From Bacillota bacterium (GTDB lineage: Bacteria > Bacillota > Limnochordia > Limnochordales > ZCTH02-B6), in NCBI GenBank assembly GCA_003387805.1, contig QGSR01000052.1, positions 1 to 9,944 on the forward strand: a DNA stretch of 9,944 bases. The letters are read 5' to 3'. The position numbers and the translations under genes were made by a program. Positions 1-6,712 of this stretch are shown one piece after another. Position 1 is the stretch's first letter, and every line of letters starts with the position of its first letter. The notes beneath the pieces are model-generated. The model saw only the letters and a program-made list of their open reading frames with translations. It was not told the origin of the DNA and did no database searches.

Positions 1-2
1 TT

Positions 3-1259
3 TGGCCGCGGCCCTACCCCGAGCGCCGCCCGCGGGCCCGGGGTCCGTCCGGCCACGGGCCCGGCGCGTCCGGGCACGGGTTTGGCGCCGACGGGGTGGA
101 CTGGGAGCGGGACTTGGTGTTCGTGGGGCTGGCGGGCATGATGGACCCGCCCCGGCCGGAGGTGAAAGCGGCGCTGCGGACCGCGGCCGCGGCGGGCATT
201 CGCACCATCATGGTGACCGGCGACCACCCCCACACGGCCGCGGCCGTGGCCCGGCAGCTGGGCCTGATGGCCCGCGGCCAGGAGGTCGTCACCGGGGCCA
301 TGATGGACCGATGGTCCGAGGGGGAGCTGGCCCGCCACCTGCGCCGCAGCGCCGTGTTCGCCCGCGTCTCGCCCCACCACAAGCTGCGCATCGTGCGGGC
401 GCTGCGGAGGGCCGGGGAGATCGTGGCCATGACCGGTGACGGCGTCAACGACGCGCCCGCGGTGAAAGAGGCCGACATCGGCATCGCCATGGGCCGCGCG
501 GGCACCGACGTCACCCGGGAAGCCTCGGACATGGTGCTGGCCGACGACAACTACGCCACCATCATCGCCGCGGTGGAGGAAGGCCGCGGCATCTACGACA
601 ACATCCGCAAGTTCATCCGCTACCTGCTGGGCTGCAACGTGGGGGAAGTGCTGACCATGTTTTGCGCCGCCCTGGCGGGCCTGCCGCTGCCGCTGCTGCC
701 CATGCAGATCTTGTGGATGAACCTGGTGACCGACGGCCTGCCCGCGGTGGCCCTCAGTCTCGACCGGCCGGCCCCGGACGTCATGCGCCGCCCGCCCCGG
801 CCCCCGGGCGAGAGCCTCTTCAGCGGCGGGCTGCACGTGCAGATCGTGCTGCGGGGCTGCATGATTGCGGCCTGGGCCCTGGCCGTCTTCGTCGTCACCC
901 TCTACGGCTGGCGCGTCGGCGAGGCCCACGCCCGCACCCTGGCCTTTACCACGCTGGTGGTCCTGCAGCTGATCTACGTGTTTCAGGCCCGCTCGGACGC
1001 ATCGGCCGGCCGCACCGGGGACGAAGGCGGGGCGCCGAAGCCCAACGCGTACCTGACGGGGGCCGTTCTGCTGTCTCTGGCCGGCCAGGCGGCCGTCCTG
1101 TACGTTCCTCCGCTGCAAAGCGTCTTCGGCGTCGTGGCCCCCGGCCTGCGGGACTGGCTGCTCATAGGGTGGGCCGCCGCGGCGTACGCGCTCATCGACG
1201 CCGTGGCCGTCCGTCTTCGTGCCGCCCGCCTCCGGCGCCTCGCCGTCGTCCGCGTGTAA
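3..1259 (+). CDS. Cation-transporting P-type ATPase, P2A (Ca2+) type, C-terminal part (5' truncated)
   Basis: This is the C-terminal part of an ATP-driven cation pump of the inner membrane, most likely Ca2+ exporting; the N-terminal domains and the phosphorylated Asp lie outside the window. Counting from the GTG at 96 as residue 1, the hinge DPPR is at 17-20, a TGD motif at 41-43 and the P-domain TGDGVNDAP at 113-121. Membrane segment M5 carries N181 and E184 (CNVGEV) and M6 carries N209, T212 and D213 (WMNLVTDGLPA), the Ca2+ ligands of the SERCA-like P2A family. The M8 position is Gln (Q291), as in bacterial single-Ca2+ pumps, where SERCA has Glu. The helices after M6 are complete and the gene ends with TAA. 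The frame is open to the window edge, but residues before 96 do not resemble the family (see findings). GTG 96 is not the real start. Exact ion specificity is inferred. Confidence 0.9.
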   Translation, partial: WPRPYPERRPRARGPSGHGPGASGHGFGADGVDWERDLVFVGLAGMMDPPRPEVKAALRTAAAAGIRTIMVTGDHPHTAAAVARQLGLMARGQEVVTGAMMDRWSEGELARHLRRSAVFARVSPHHKLRIVRALRRAGEIVAMTGDGVNDAPAVKEADIGIAMGRAGTDVTREASDMVLADDNYATIIAAVEEGRGIYDNIRKFIRYLLGCNVGEVLTMFCAALAGLPLPLLPMQILWMNLVTDGLPAVALSLDRPAPDVMRRPPRPPGESLFSGGLHVQIVLRGCMIAAWALAVFVVTLYGWRVGEAHARTLAFTTLVVLQLIYVFQARSDASAGRTGDEGGAPKPNAYLTGAVLLSLAGQAAVLYVPPLQSVFGVVAPGLRDWLLIGWAAAAYALIDAVAVRLRAARLRRLAVVRV

Positions 1260-1315
1260 TCCGCCTCGGTGCCGGCCGGCCCCGCCGCAGCTCCGTTCGC
1301 GGTGCGCCGCCGCGG

Positions 1316-1345
1316 TTTACAACGGCCGCGGCCGTGGGTTAAAAT
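1316..1345 (+). promoter_or_regulatory. Sigma-A-type promoter for the yicC operon
   Basis: TTTACA (1316-1321, 5 of 6 to consensus) and TAAAAT (1340-1345, 5 of 6) are separated by 18 bases in the gap between the ATPase and yicC. This is one of the few AT-rich spots in a very GC-rich region. Transcription would begin near 1352, just before a GAGG-type ribosome binding site at 1361-1364. It is the only promoter I see for the run yicC to fmt. Confidence 0.6.
1322..1335. promoter_or_regulatory. 14-bp perfect palindrome in the promoter spacer, candidate operator
   Basis: ACGGCCGCGGCCGT is its own reverse complement and fills the spacer directly after the -35 and four bases before the -10. A repressor bound here would block RNA polymerase. 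The location is what makes it notable; in a 70% GC genome a GC palindrome can also arise by chance. No regulator gene is next to it, apart from the small DNA-binding proteins of the same operon. Confidence 0.35.
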
Positions 1346-1366
1346 GGATGGAGCTTAGGCGAGGGC

Positions 1367-2254
1367 TTGATTCGCTTGGTGCTCAGCATGACCGGCTACG
1401 GCCGAGGCGTTTCGGCCGGCGGCGGTGTGTCGGCCGCCGTGGAAATCCGCACGCTCAATCACCGCTATTTGGACGTGCGCGTCCGGCTGCCCGGGCCGCT
1501 GCTGGCCCTGGAGGACTCCATCCGGCAGGCCGTGCAGCGGCGGCTTCAGCGCGGCCGCGTGGAAATCACCGTCTCGGTGGAGGATTCGGACGACCAAAGC
1601 CGAACGGTCATCGTTGACCTCGGCTTGCTGGCCCAGGCGCGCGCAGCGCTGGAGCAGGCCCGCGGCGCGCTGGGGGCGGACGAGCCCCTGCGCCTGGAGC
1701 ACCTGGCTCTCGTTCCGGGAGTCTTCCGCATGGAAGAGCGGGAGACGGACCTGGAGCGGTACCGCGCGGTCATCGAGGCCGCGCTGGACGAGGCGCTGTC
1801 CGGCGTCCTGGCCATGCGGCGGGCGGAGGGCCGGGCTTTGGCCGCCGACGTGGCGGCGCGCATGGACGCGGTGGAGCGGCTGGTGCGGTCGGTGGAAAGC
1901 CGCGTGCCTGAAGCCGTCCGGGAAGCGCACCAGCGGCTGCGGCGCCGGGTGGCCGAGCTGGCGGGGGACGTGGCCCTGGACGAGGGCCGCCTGGAGATGG
2001 AAGTGGCCATTTTGGCCGACCGCAGCGACGTGTCCGAGGAAACGGCCCGGATCGCCAGCCACATCGCCCAGTTCCGCACGCTCCTGCAGGCAGGCGGCGC
2101 GGTGGGCCGCAAGCTGGATTTTCTGCTGCAGGAGCTGCACCGTGAGTGGAATACCATCGGCTCCAAAGCCAACGATGCCGTGATCGCGCAGGCGGTCGTC
2201 GACGCGAAGGCAGAGTTGGAGAAAGTCCGGGAACAGGTGCAAAACATTGAGTAG
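1367..2254 (+). CDS. yicC: YicC/YloC family endoribonuclease-like protein
   Basis: This is a conserved cytoplasmic protein of about 290 residues, the usual family length. E. coli YicC has been reported to be an RNase acting in small-RNA turnover; the role in Firmicutes (YloC) is less clear. The family signature SMTGYGRG is at the N terminus. The C-terminal DUF1732 region is intact, with GRKLDFLLQE near residue 247, REWNTIGSKA, and the closing REQVQNIE. The start is uncertain: TTG 1367 gives the longest form, but the promoter places the transcript start near 1352 and the best Shine-Dalgarno (GAGG 1361-1364) fits TTG 1376 or GTG 1379 better, giving (M)VLSMTGYG. It heads the operon, as yloC does upstream of remA and gmk in Bacillus. 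Identity is secure; biochemical activity is inferred from the family. Confidence 0.93.
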   Translation: MIRLVLSMTGYGRGVSAGGGVSAAVEIRTLNHRYLDVRVRLPGPLLALEDSIRQAVQRRLQRGRVEITVSVEDSDDQSRTVIVDLGLLAQARAALEQARGALGADEPLRLEHLALVPGVFRMEERETDLERYRAVIEAALDEALSGVLAMRRAEGRALAADVAARMDAVERLVRSVESRVPEAVREAHQRLRRRVAELAGDVALDEGRLEMEVAILADRSDVSEETARIASHIAQFRTLLQAGGAVGRKLDFLLQELHREWNTIGSKANDAVIAQAVVDAKAELEKVREQVQNIE

Positions 2255-2255
2255 G

Positions 2256-2281
2256 GCCGGCCAGGGCGCGCGGCGGCCGGC
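2256..2281 (+). other. GC-rich inverted repeat between yicC and mihF
   Basis: GCCGGCC (2256-2262) pairs with GGCCGGC (2275-2281) around a 12-base GC-rich loop, directly after the yicC stop and 10 bases before the mihF ribosome binding site. No U-run follows (the next bases are TCGAAAAAT), so it does not look like an intrinsic terminator. It may be an RNA-processing or stability hairpin, or chance in GC-rich DNA. Confidence 0.3.
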
Positions 2282-2305
2282 TCGAAAAATCGGAGGTGGA
2301 CCCAT

Positions 2306-2614
2306 ATGTCTCTGCCCAAGCTGACGCCCGAGGAAAAGCGCCGTGCGCTGGCCAAGGCGCAGGAGATGCGCAGCCGGCGGGCCCAGCTGCGCCGGGAGCT
2401 GAAGAGCGGCGCGATCACGCTGGCGGAGGTGCTGGCCCGCGAAGACGACGAGGCCGTGCAGAAAATGAGGGTTTCCTACTTGCTGCAGTCGCTGCCGCAC
2501 GTGGGCAAGGTGACTACGGACAAAGTGATGCAGGACATCGGCATCCACGAAAACCGCCGGGTTCAGGGCCTCGGGCCCCGTCAGCGCACGGAGCTGCTGC
2601 AGCGGTTCGGCTGA
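2306..2614 (+). CDS. mihF: Actinobacterial-type integration host factor (mIHF-like, H2TH DNA-binding protein)
   Basis: This 102-residue basic protein closely resembles mycobacterial mIHF and Streptomyces sIHF, nucleoid-associated proteins that bind and bend DNA; it is unrelated to the proteobacterial IHF alpha/beta fold. The sequence shows an N-terminal basic helix rich in Lys and Arg (residues 8-33), [17 protein letters not shown] (53-69) matching the helix-two-turn-helix core, and [15 protein letters not shown] (84-98) matching the conserved C-terminal segment RRLRGLGDRQRKALL of mIHF. The start is clear: ATG 2306 has GGAGGTG at 2292-2298, seven bases upstream. In Actinobacteria this gene lies immediately before gmk; here remA sits between them. 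Possible roles are chromosome compaction or transcriptional control of its own operon; neither can be read from sequence. The 49-base gap to remA has no promoter. Confidence 0.88.
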   Translation: MSLPKLTPEEKRRALAKAQEMRSRRAQLRRELKSGAITLAEVLAREDDEAVQKMRVSYLLQSLPHVGKVTTDKVMQDIGIHENRRVQGLGPRQRTELLQRFG

Positions 2615-2663
2615 GCGCGGCGCGGCACGACGGCTTCAGCGATTTGAGCGAGGGAGGGTCGCG

Positions 2664-2936
2664 GTGGACATAAGGCTCGTCAACATCGGTTACGGCAACA
2701 TCGTCGCCGCCCATCGCATCGTGGCCATCGTCAGTCCCGAATCGGCCCCCATCAAGCGGCTCGTGCAGGAGGCGCGGGAGCGGGGCACGCTGGTGGACGC
2801 GACGTACGGCCGGCGCACGCGGGCGGTCATCGTCACCGACTCGGCGCACGTCGTTTTGTCGGCGGTGCAGCCCGAGACGGTGGCTCATCGCCTGGGACCG
2901 ACCACCGACCTGCTCGGCACCGCGGACGACACGTGA
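2664..2936 (+). CDS. remA: RemA family DNA-binding regulator (DUF370)
   Basis: The 90-residue protein is the extracellular-matrix regulator RemA (YlzA) of Firmicutes. In B. subtilis it activates biofilm-matrix and osmoprotection genes, binding DNA as a ring-shaped oligomer. Residues known to matter there are present at the same numbers: R18, P29, and R50-R51 within [10 protein letters not shown]. The core runs from VNIGYGNIV to [10 protein letters not shown] (residues 6-77), followed by a short, less conserved tail. The start is GTG 2664 with GGGAGGG at 2652-2658, five bases upstream. Its stop overlaps the gmk start (GTGA, 2933-2936), so the two are probably translationally coupled. The targets of this RemA are unknown; a biofilm role is inferred only from the family. 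Confidence 0.93.
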   Translation: MDIRLVNIGYGNIVAAHRIVAIVSPESAPIKRLVQEARERGTLVDATYGRRTRAVIVTDSAHVVLSAVQPETVAHRLGPTTDLLGTADDT

Positions 2937-3580
2937 GCAATCCAGCGCGCACTTCCAGAGGTTTTCTCGTAGTATTGAGCGGGCCTTCGGGCGTGGGCAA
3001 GAACACGGTGCTGAACGCCGTGCTGCCCGAGGTTCCCGATTTGCATTACTCCGTGTCGGTGACCACACGCGCGCCGCGTCCCGGCGAGGTCCACGGGCGC
3101 GACTACTTTTTCGTCACCGACGAAGAATTCGACGAGATGATCCGCACGGGCCGCCTGCTGGAGTGGGCCGAATTCGTCGGCCGCCGTTACGGCACGCCGC
3201 GCGACTACATCGAACGCTGCCTTGACGAAGGCTTAACGGTTATAATGGATATAGACATCCAAGGCGCGCGGCAGATTCGCGAGCGGATGAAGGAGGCCAT
3301 CCTCGTCTTTTTGTGGCCGCCCAGCATGCAGGAGCTGAGCCGGCGCATCCACGGCCGCGGCCAAGACTCGCAGGACGCGATCACGCGGCGGCTGTCGTGG
3401 GCGCGCCAGGAGCTGGAGGCCGTCACCGAATACGATTACGTCATCGTCAACGACGATTTGGAAAAGGCCGCGGCGGAGCTGCGCGCGATCATCATCGCGG
3501 AGCGCTGCCGCGTCCGGCGCACGGATTTTCGCCAGCTGGCCGCGAAGCTGGGAACGTCGGCGGACGAGCTCCGCCTGTGA
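2933..3580 (+). CDS. gmk: Guanylate kinase
   Basis: This enzyme phosphorylates GMP (and dGMP) to GDP using ATP, an essential step in guanine nucleotide supply and ppGpp metabolism, in the cytoplasm. The 215-residue length is typical. The P-loop GPSGVGKNT is at residues 17-25; the GMP-binding segment includes [11 protein letters not shown] (42-52) and GRDYFF (55-60); [13 protein letters not shown] (77-89) and MDIDIQGA follow. The P-loop has Asn after the Lys, where Ser or Gly is usual. The start is GTG 2933, overlapping the remA stop by four bases, without a clear ribosome binding site of its own, which fits coupling. The region around 3231-3262 is unusually AT-rich and uses TTA and ATA codons rare in this window. 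rpoZ follows after 38 bases. Confidence 0.96.
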   Translation: MSNPARTSRGFLVVLSGPSGVGKNTVLNAVLPEVPDLHYSVSVTTRAPRPGEVHGRDYFFVTDEEFDEMIRTGRLLEWAEFVGRRYGTPRDYIERCLDEGLTVIMDIDIQGARQIRERMKEAILVFLWPPSMQELSRRIHGRGQDSQDAITRRLSWARQELEAVTEYDYVIVNDDLEKAAAELRAIIIAERCRVRRTDFRQLAAKLGTSADELRL

Positions 3581-3618
3581 CCGTTGCGGACCTGAGCCGG
3601 GGAGGGGGAGTGAGCCGC

Positions 3619-3831
3619 ATGATCATGAATCAGCCGCCCGTAGACGTGCTGCGGGAGAAGGTGGACAGCCGCTACGCGCTGGTGGTGGCGGCCGCCAAGC
3701 GGGCCCGCCAGCTGTTGGACGGAGCGCCGAAGCTGGTGGACGTGGAGTCGGACAAACCGGTTACCATCGCACTGTGGGAGATCGGAGAGGACAAGCTGCA
3801 GCTTGAGCGCACCAAGACCGGCATCAAGTGA
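3619..3831 (+). CDS. rpoZ: DNA-directed RNA polymerase omega subunit
   Basis: This 70-residue protein is the omega subunit, which helps beta-prime fold and assemble into RNA polymerase. The conserved core is visible: VDSRYALVVAAAKRARQL at residues 15-32, followed by KPVTIALWEI (46-55). ATG 3619 is preferred, with GGAG at 3607-3610 eight bases upstream; ATG 3625 is also possible. Its last 29 bases overlap the TTG start of priA. In Bacillus and most Firmicutes, coaBC would come next; here it does not. Confidence 0.93.
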   Translation: MIMNQPPVDVLREKVDSRYALVVAAAKRARQLLDGAPKLVDVESDKPVTIALWEIGEDKLQLERTKTGIK

Positions 3832-6088
3832 GCCCCGCGGCCCGTTTGCCGAAGTGATCGTCGACGTCCCGGTCCCCGGTGTGGACCGGGTTTTTCACTA
3901 TTCGATCCCGGAAGCCCTGGCCCAGCGGGTCGAAGTCGGGCGCATGGTGTCGGTGCCTTTCGGCGGCCGCCGGGTGGAGGGCTACGTCGTCGGCTTCGCG
4001 CCGGAACCGGCCGTGGAAAACGTCCGTCCCATCCTGGCGGTGCGCGACGACGGCCCCTACTTCGACGTGCGGGCGCTGGGCCTGGCCCGCTGGCTGGCCG
4101 ACACGTACCTGGCGCTGGAGGTCGACGCCCTGCGCTGCCTGACGCCGCCGGGCGCGGCGGGCAGGAGCCGGGTGCGTCCAAGGATTCTGAAAGGCTACCG
4201 CCTGTCGGTGCCGGCCGACGAGGCGCGGCGCCTGGCCGCCGAGCTGGCCGCCAAAGCGCCCCGGCAGGCGGCGGCGCTGACCGAGCTGTTGAAGGCGGCG
4301 GACGCGGGCGGCGAGCCCGCGGAGCTGCCGGCCCGGGATCTGGAGCAGCGGGCGGGCGCGCCGTCGTCGTCGCTGAAGGCGCTGGCCCGGCGGGGCGTCA
4401 TCGCGGCCACCACCATCCGCGTCGAGCGCCGCCCGGCGCCGCTCCGGCTGGAGGCCGCACCGCCCCCGCCGCTGACGGTGGAGCAGCGGCGCGCGTTGGA
4501 CGTCATCGCGGCCGAGCGGCAGCGCCCGCAGCCCCGGCCCGTGCTGCTGCACGGCGTCACCGGCAGCGGCAAGACGGAAGTGTACCTGCGGGCCATCGCG
4601 GACACGCTGGCCGCGGGCCGGGGCGCCATCGTGCTGGTGCCTGAAATCGCGCTGACGCCCCAGACGTTTGCCCGTTTTGCCGCCCGCTTCGGCGATCAGG
4701 TGGCGGTGCTGCACAGCCGCCTGGGGACGGGGGAGCGCTTCGACGAGTGGGCCAAAGTGGCCGCGGGCCGGGCGCGGATCGTGGTCGGCGCCCGCTCCGC
4801 GGTGTTCGCCCCGGTTAGGAATCTGGGGCTCGTCATCGTCGACGAGGAGCACGAGACGTCGTACAAGCAGGACGAAAGCCCCCGCTACCACGGGCGCGAC
4901 GTGGCCGTGGAGCGGGCCCGGCGGGAGGGCGCGCTCTGCATTTTGGGCAGCGCGACGCCGTCTATGGAAAGCTACGTCCGGGCGCAACGGGGCCAGTACG
5001 CGCTGGCGCGGCTGGCCCGGCGGGTGGACGACCGGCCGCTGCCGCCTATGGAAATCGTCGACATGCGCAAGGAAATGCTGGCGGGCAACCGGTCCATGTT
5101 CAGCGCCCGCCTGCAGGAGGAGCTGGCGCGGACCCTCGGCCGGGGGCAGCAGGCGCTGCTGTTTTTGAACCGGCGCGGTTTCGCCCAGTTTCTGCTCTGC
5201 CGCGAGTGCGGCCACGTGGTGCGCTGCGAGCAGTGCGCGGTCGCGTACACGTACCACGCGGAGCCCGCGCCGCACCTGCGCTGCCACTACTGCAACGAGC
5301 TGCGGGCCGTCCCGGACCGGTGCCCCCAGTGCACGGGCCCGTATCTGCGGCCCTTCGGCGCGGGCACCCAGCGGGTGGAGAGCGCGGTCAAGGAGATGTT
5401 TCCCGAGGCGCGGGTGCAGCGGGTCGACCTGGACACCACGGCCCGCAAAGACGCCCACGCCCGCTTTTACGAGGCGGTGCGGCGGGGCGAGGGGGGCGTC
5501 ATCGTCGGCACGCAGATGGGGGGCCAGGGGCTGGATTTCCCCCACGTGACGCTGGTAGGCGTCATGGCGGCCGACGCGACGCTGAACCTGCCCGACTTTC
5601 GCGCCGCGGAGCGCACCTTCCAGCTGCTGACGCAAGTCGCGGGCCGCGCCGGCCGGGGCCTGCACCCGGGGCGGGTGGTCGTGCAGACGTACTCGCCCGA
5701 TCATTACAGCATTGCGGCGGCCCGGGACTACGACGACGCGGGCTTTTACCGGCGCGAAGCCGCGTTTCGCCAAGGCGGCGGCTATCCGCCCTTCGGCGAG
5801 CTGGTGCGCATCGTCATCACCGCGGACGAAAACAGCCCGCGGGCCGCGCAGCTGGTGGCCGAGGCGGTGCGGCTCTGCGCGGGGCGGTCCGCGGGCGTCG
5901 CGGTGCGGGGCCCGGCGCCCGCGCCCATGCACCGGCTGCGGGGCCGCTGGCGCTGGCACGTGCTCCTTCTCGGCCGGGACGGCCTGCCCCGGCAGGTGGC
6001 CGCCGCGGCCCGGGACGTGTGGACGCCGGCGCTGAAGGGCCTGCGGGCCTCGGTGTCCGTGGACGTGGACCCGGTGTCCATGTTGTAG
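3803..6088 (+). CDS. priA: Primosomal protein N' (replication restart helicase PriA)
   Basis: PriA recognises stalled or collapsed replication forks, unwinds the lagging arm and starts reloading of DnaB-type helicase. The 761-residue protein has the full domain order: an N-terminal 3'-DNA-binding domain (about 15-115), a winged-helix region, Walker A GVTGSGKT (251-258), DEEH box (347-350), and the zinc domain with all eight cysteines in four CxxC pairs (C466/469, C475/478, C494/497, C507/510). Helicase motif VI QVAGRAGRG is at 611-619. Motif V reads GTQMGGQGLDFP (569-580), where the usual form is GTQM(I/L)AKG. TTG 3803 is the best start, preceded by GAGG at 3787-3790; the next in-frame candidate, GTG 3854, would cut into the conserved FAEVIVDVPV. 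Helicase competence is assumed despite the motif V change. Confidence 0.96.
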   Translation: MSAPRPASSEPRGPFAEVIVDVPVPGVDRVFHYSIPEALAQRVEVGRMVSVPFGGRRVEGYVVGFAPEPAVENVRPILAVRDDGPYFDVRALGLARWLADTYLALEVDALRCLTPPGAAGRSRVRPRILKGYRLSVPADEARRLAAELAAKAPRQAAALTELLKAADAGGEPAELPARDLEQRAGAPSSSLKALARRGVIAATTIRVERRPAPLRLEAAPPPPLTVEQRRALDVIAAERQRPQPRPVLLHGVTGSGKTEVYLRAIADTLAAGRGAIVLVPEIALTPQTFARFAARFGDQVAVLHSRLGTGERFDEWAKVAAGRARIVVGARSAVFAPVRNLGLVIVDEEHETSYKQDESPRYHGRDVAVERARREGALCILGSATPSMESYVRAQRGQYALARLARRVDDRPLPPMEIVDMRKEMLAGNRSMFSARLQEELARTLGRGQQALLFLNRRGFAQFLLCRECGHVVRCEQCAVAYTYHAEPAPHLRCHYCNELRAVPDRCPQCTGPYLRPFGAGTQRVESAVKEMFPEARVQRVDLDTTARKDAHARFYEAVRRGEGGVIVGTQMGGQGLDFPHVTLVGVMAADATLNLPDFRAAERTFQLLTQVAGRAGRGLHPGRVVVQTYSPDHYSIAAARDYDDAGFYRREAAFRQGGGYPPFGELVRIVITADENSPRAAQLVAEAVRLCAGRSAGVAVRGPAPAPMHRLRGRWRWHVLLLGRDGLPRQVAAAARDVWTPALKGLRASVSVDVDPVSML

Positions 6089-6105
6089 CAGACCTTTACG
6101 TTTGA

Positions 6106-6132
6106 CCGGCGCCATCGGCGCCGGGAAGGAGG
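6106..6132 (+). promoter_or_regulatory. Perfect 8-bp hairpin abutting the def ribosome binding site
   Basis: CCGGCGCC (6106-6113) and GGCGCCGG (6117-6124) are exact complements around a 3-base loop. The Shine-Dalgarno AAGGAGG (6126-6132) starts two bases after the stem. In mRNA this would be a very stable GC hairpin that could limit ribosome access or protect the 5' end of a processed def transcript. No U-run follows, so it is not a normal terminator. Confidence 0.45.
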
Positions 6133-6140
6133 GAACGGCC

Positions 6141-6707
6141 GTGGCCGTACTGCCCATCGTCACCGTGCCCGCCGGCGTGCTGCGCCGCAAGGCCAAGCCG
6201 GTGGAGCGGGTGACGAAACGAGTGCAAAAGCTGATACGCGATATGGCCGAGACAATGTACGACGCGAAAGGCGTCGGGCTCGCGGCGCCGCAGGTGGGCG
6301 TGTCGCAGCAGATTATCGTTGCGGACGACGGGGAAGGCCTCATCGCTTTGATCAACCCTCGCATCACCAGGCGCGAAGGCGCCGAAGTGGACGTGGAGGG
6401 ATGCCTGAGCATCCCCGACATCGTCGCGTACGTGGAGCGGGCGACCACCATCGAGATCGAGGGACTGGACGAGCGCGGGCGGCCGGTGCGGTTCCAGGCC
6501 GAAGGGTATTTGGCCCGCATTCTGCAGCACGAAGTCGATCATCTCAACGGTGTCCTGATCACGGACATCGCCGAAAGCGTGCGGCAGGTCGAGGATGAGG
6601 AGGCCGGCGAGGACCGCGCCGCCCCAGCCGGCGCCGCGGAGCCCGAGGCGGGCGCCGCGGGGTCGGGCCTGCCTGCGCCCGGCGCGGCCGCCGGCCGGGA
6701 GGAGTGA
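6141..6707 (+). CDS. def: Peptide deformylase
   Basis: The enzyme removes the formyl group from the N-terminal Met of new proteins, as a metal-dependent hydrolase in the cytoplasm. All three motifs are intact: GVGLAAPQ (residues 44-51), EGCLS (86-90) with metal ligand C88, and HEVDH (130-134) with two His ligands and the catalytic Glu. GTG 6141 is the start, with AAGGAGG at 6126-6132 eight bases upstream. A TTG at 6102 is in frame but would add 13 residues of no family resemblance and include the hairpin. The enzyme core ends near residue 150; the last ~38 residues are a Glu/Ala/Gly/Pro-rich tail not needed for the fold. The stop lies just upstream of fmt, the partner gene in formyl-Met metabolism. 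Confidence 0.96.
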   Translation: MAVLPIVTVPAGVLRRKAKPVERVTKRVQKLIRDMAETMYDAKGVGLAAPQVGVSQQIIVADDGEGLIALINPRITRREGAEVDVEGCLSIPDIVAYVERATTIEIEGLDERGRPVRFQAEGYLARILQHEVDHLNGVLITDIAESVRQVEDEEAGEDRAAPAGAAEPEAGAAGSGLPAPGAAAGREE

Positions 6708-6712
6708 GCCTG

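Noticed and set aside
1260..1315. Intrinsic terminator after the ATPase gene
   Set aside because: The region is GC-rich with possible weak stems but has no T-run, so nothing supports a terminator.
1355..2548. A minus-strand open frame across yicC and mihF, and similar ones over fmt (6539-7720)
   Set aside because: No family resemblance, His/Arg/Gln-rich composition, and fully explained by the plus-strand genes.
6102..6140. TTG 6102 as the def start
   Set aside because: It would place the hairpin and the strong Shine-Dalgarno inside the coding region, and the added residues do not resemble deformylases; GTG 6141 is far better supported.
3824..6520. An 898-residue open frame on the minus strand opposite priA and def
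   Set aside because: It mirrors the codon pattern of priA, is His/Arg/Pro-rich with no recognisable domain, and priA is unmistakable. Long antisense frames are expected at about 70% GC.
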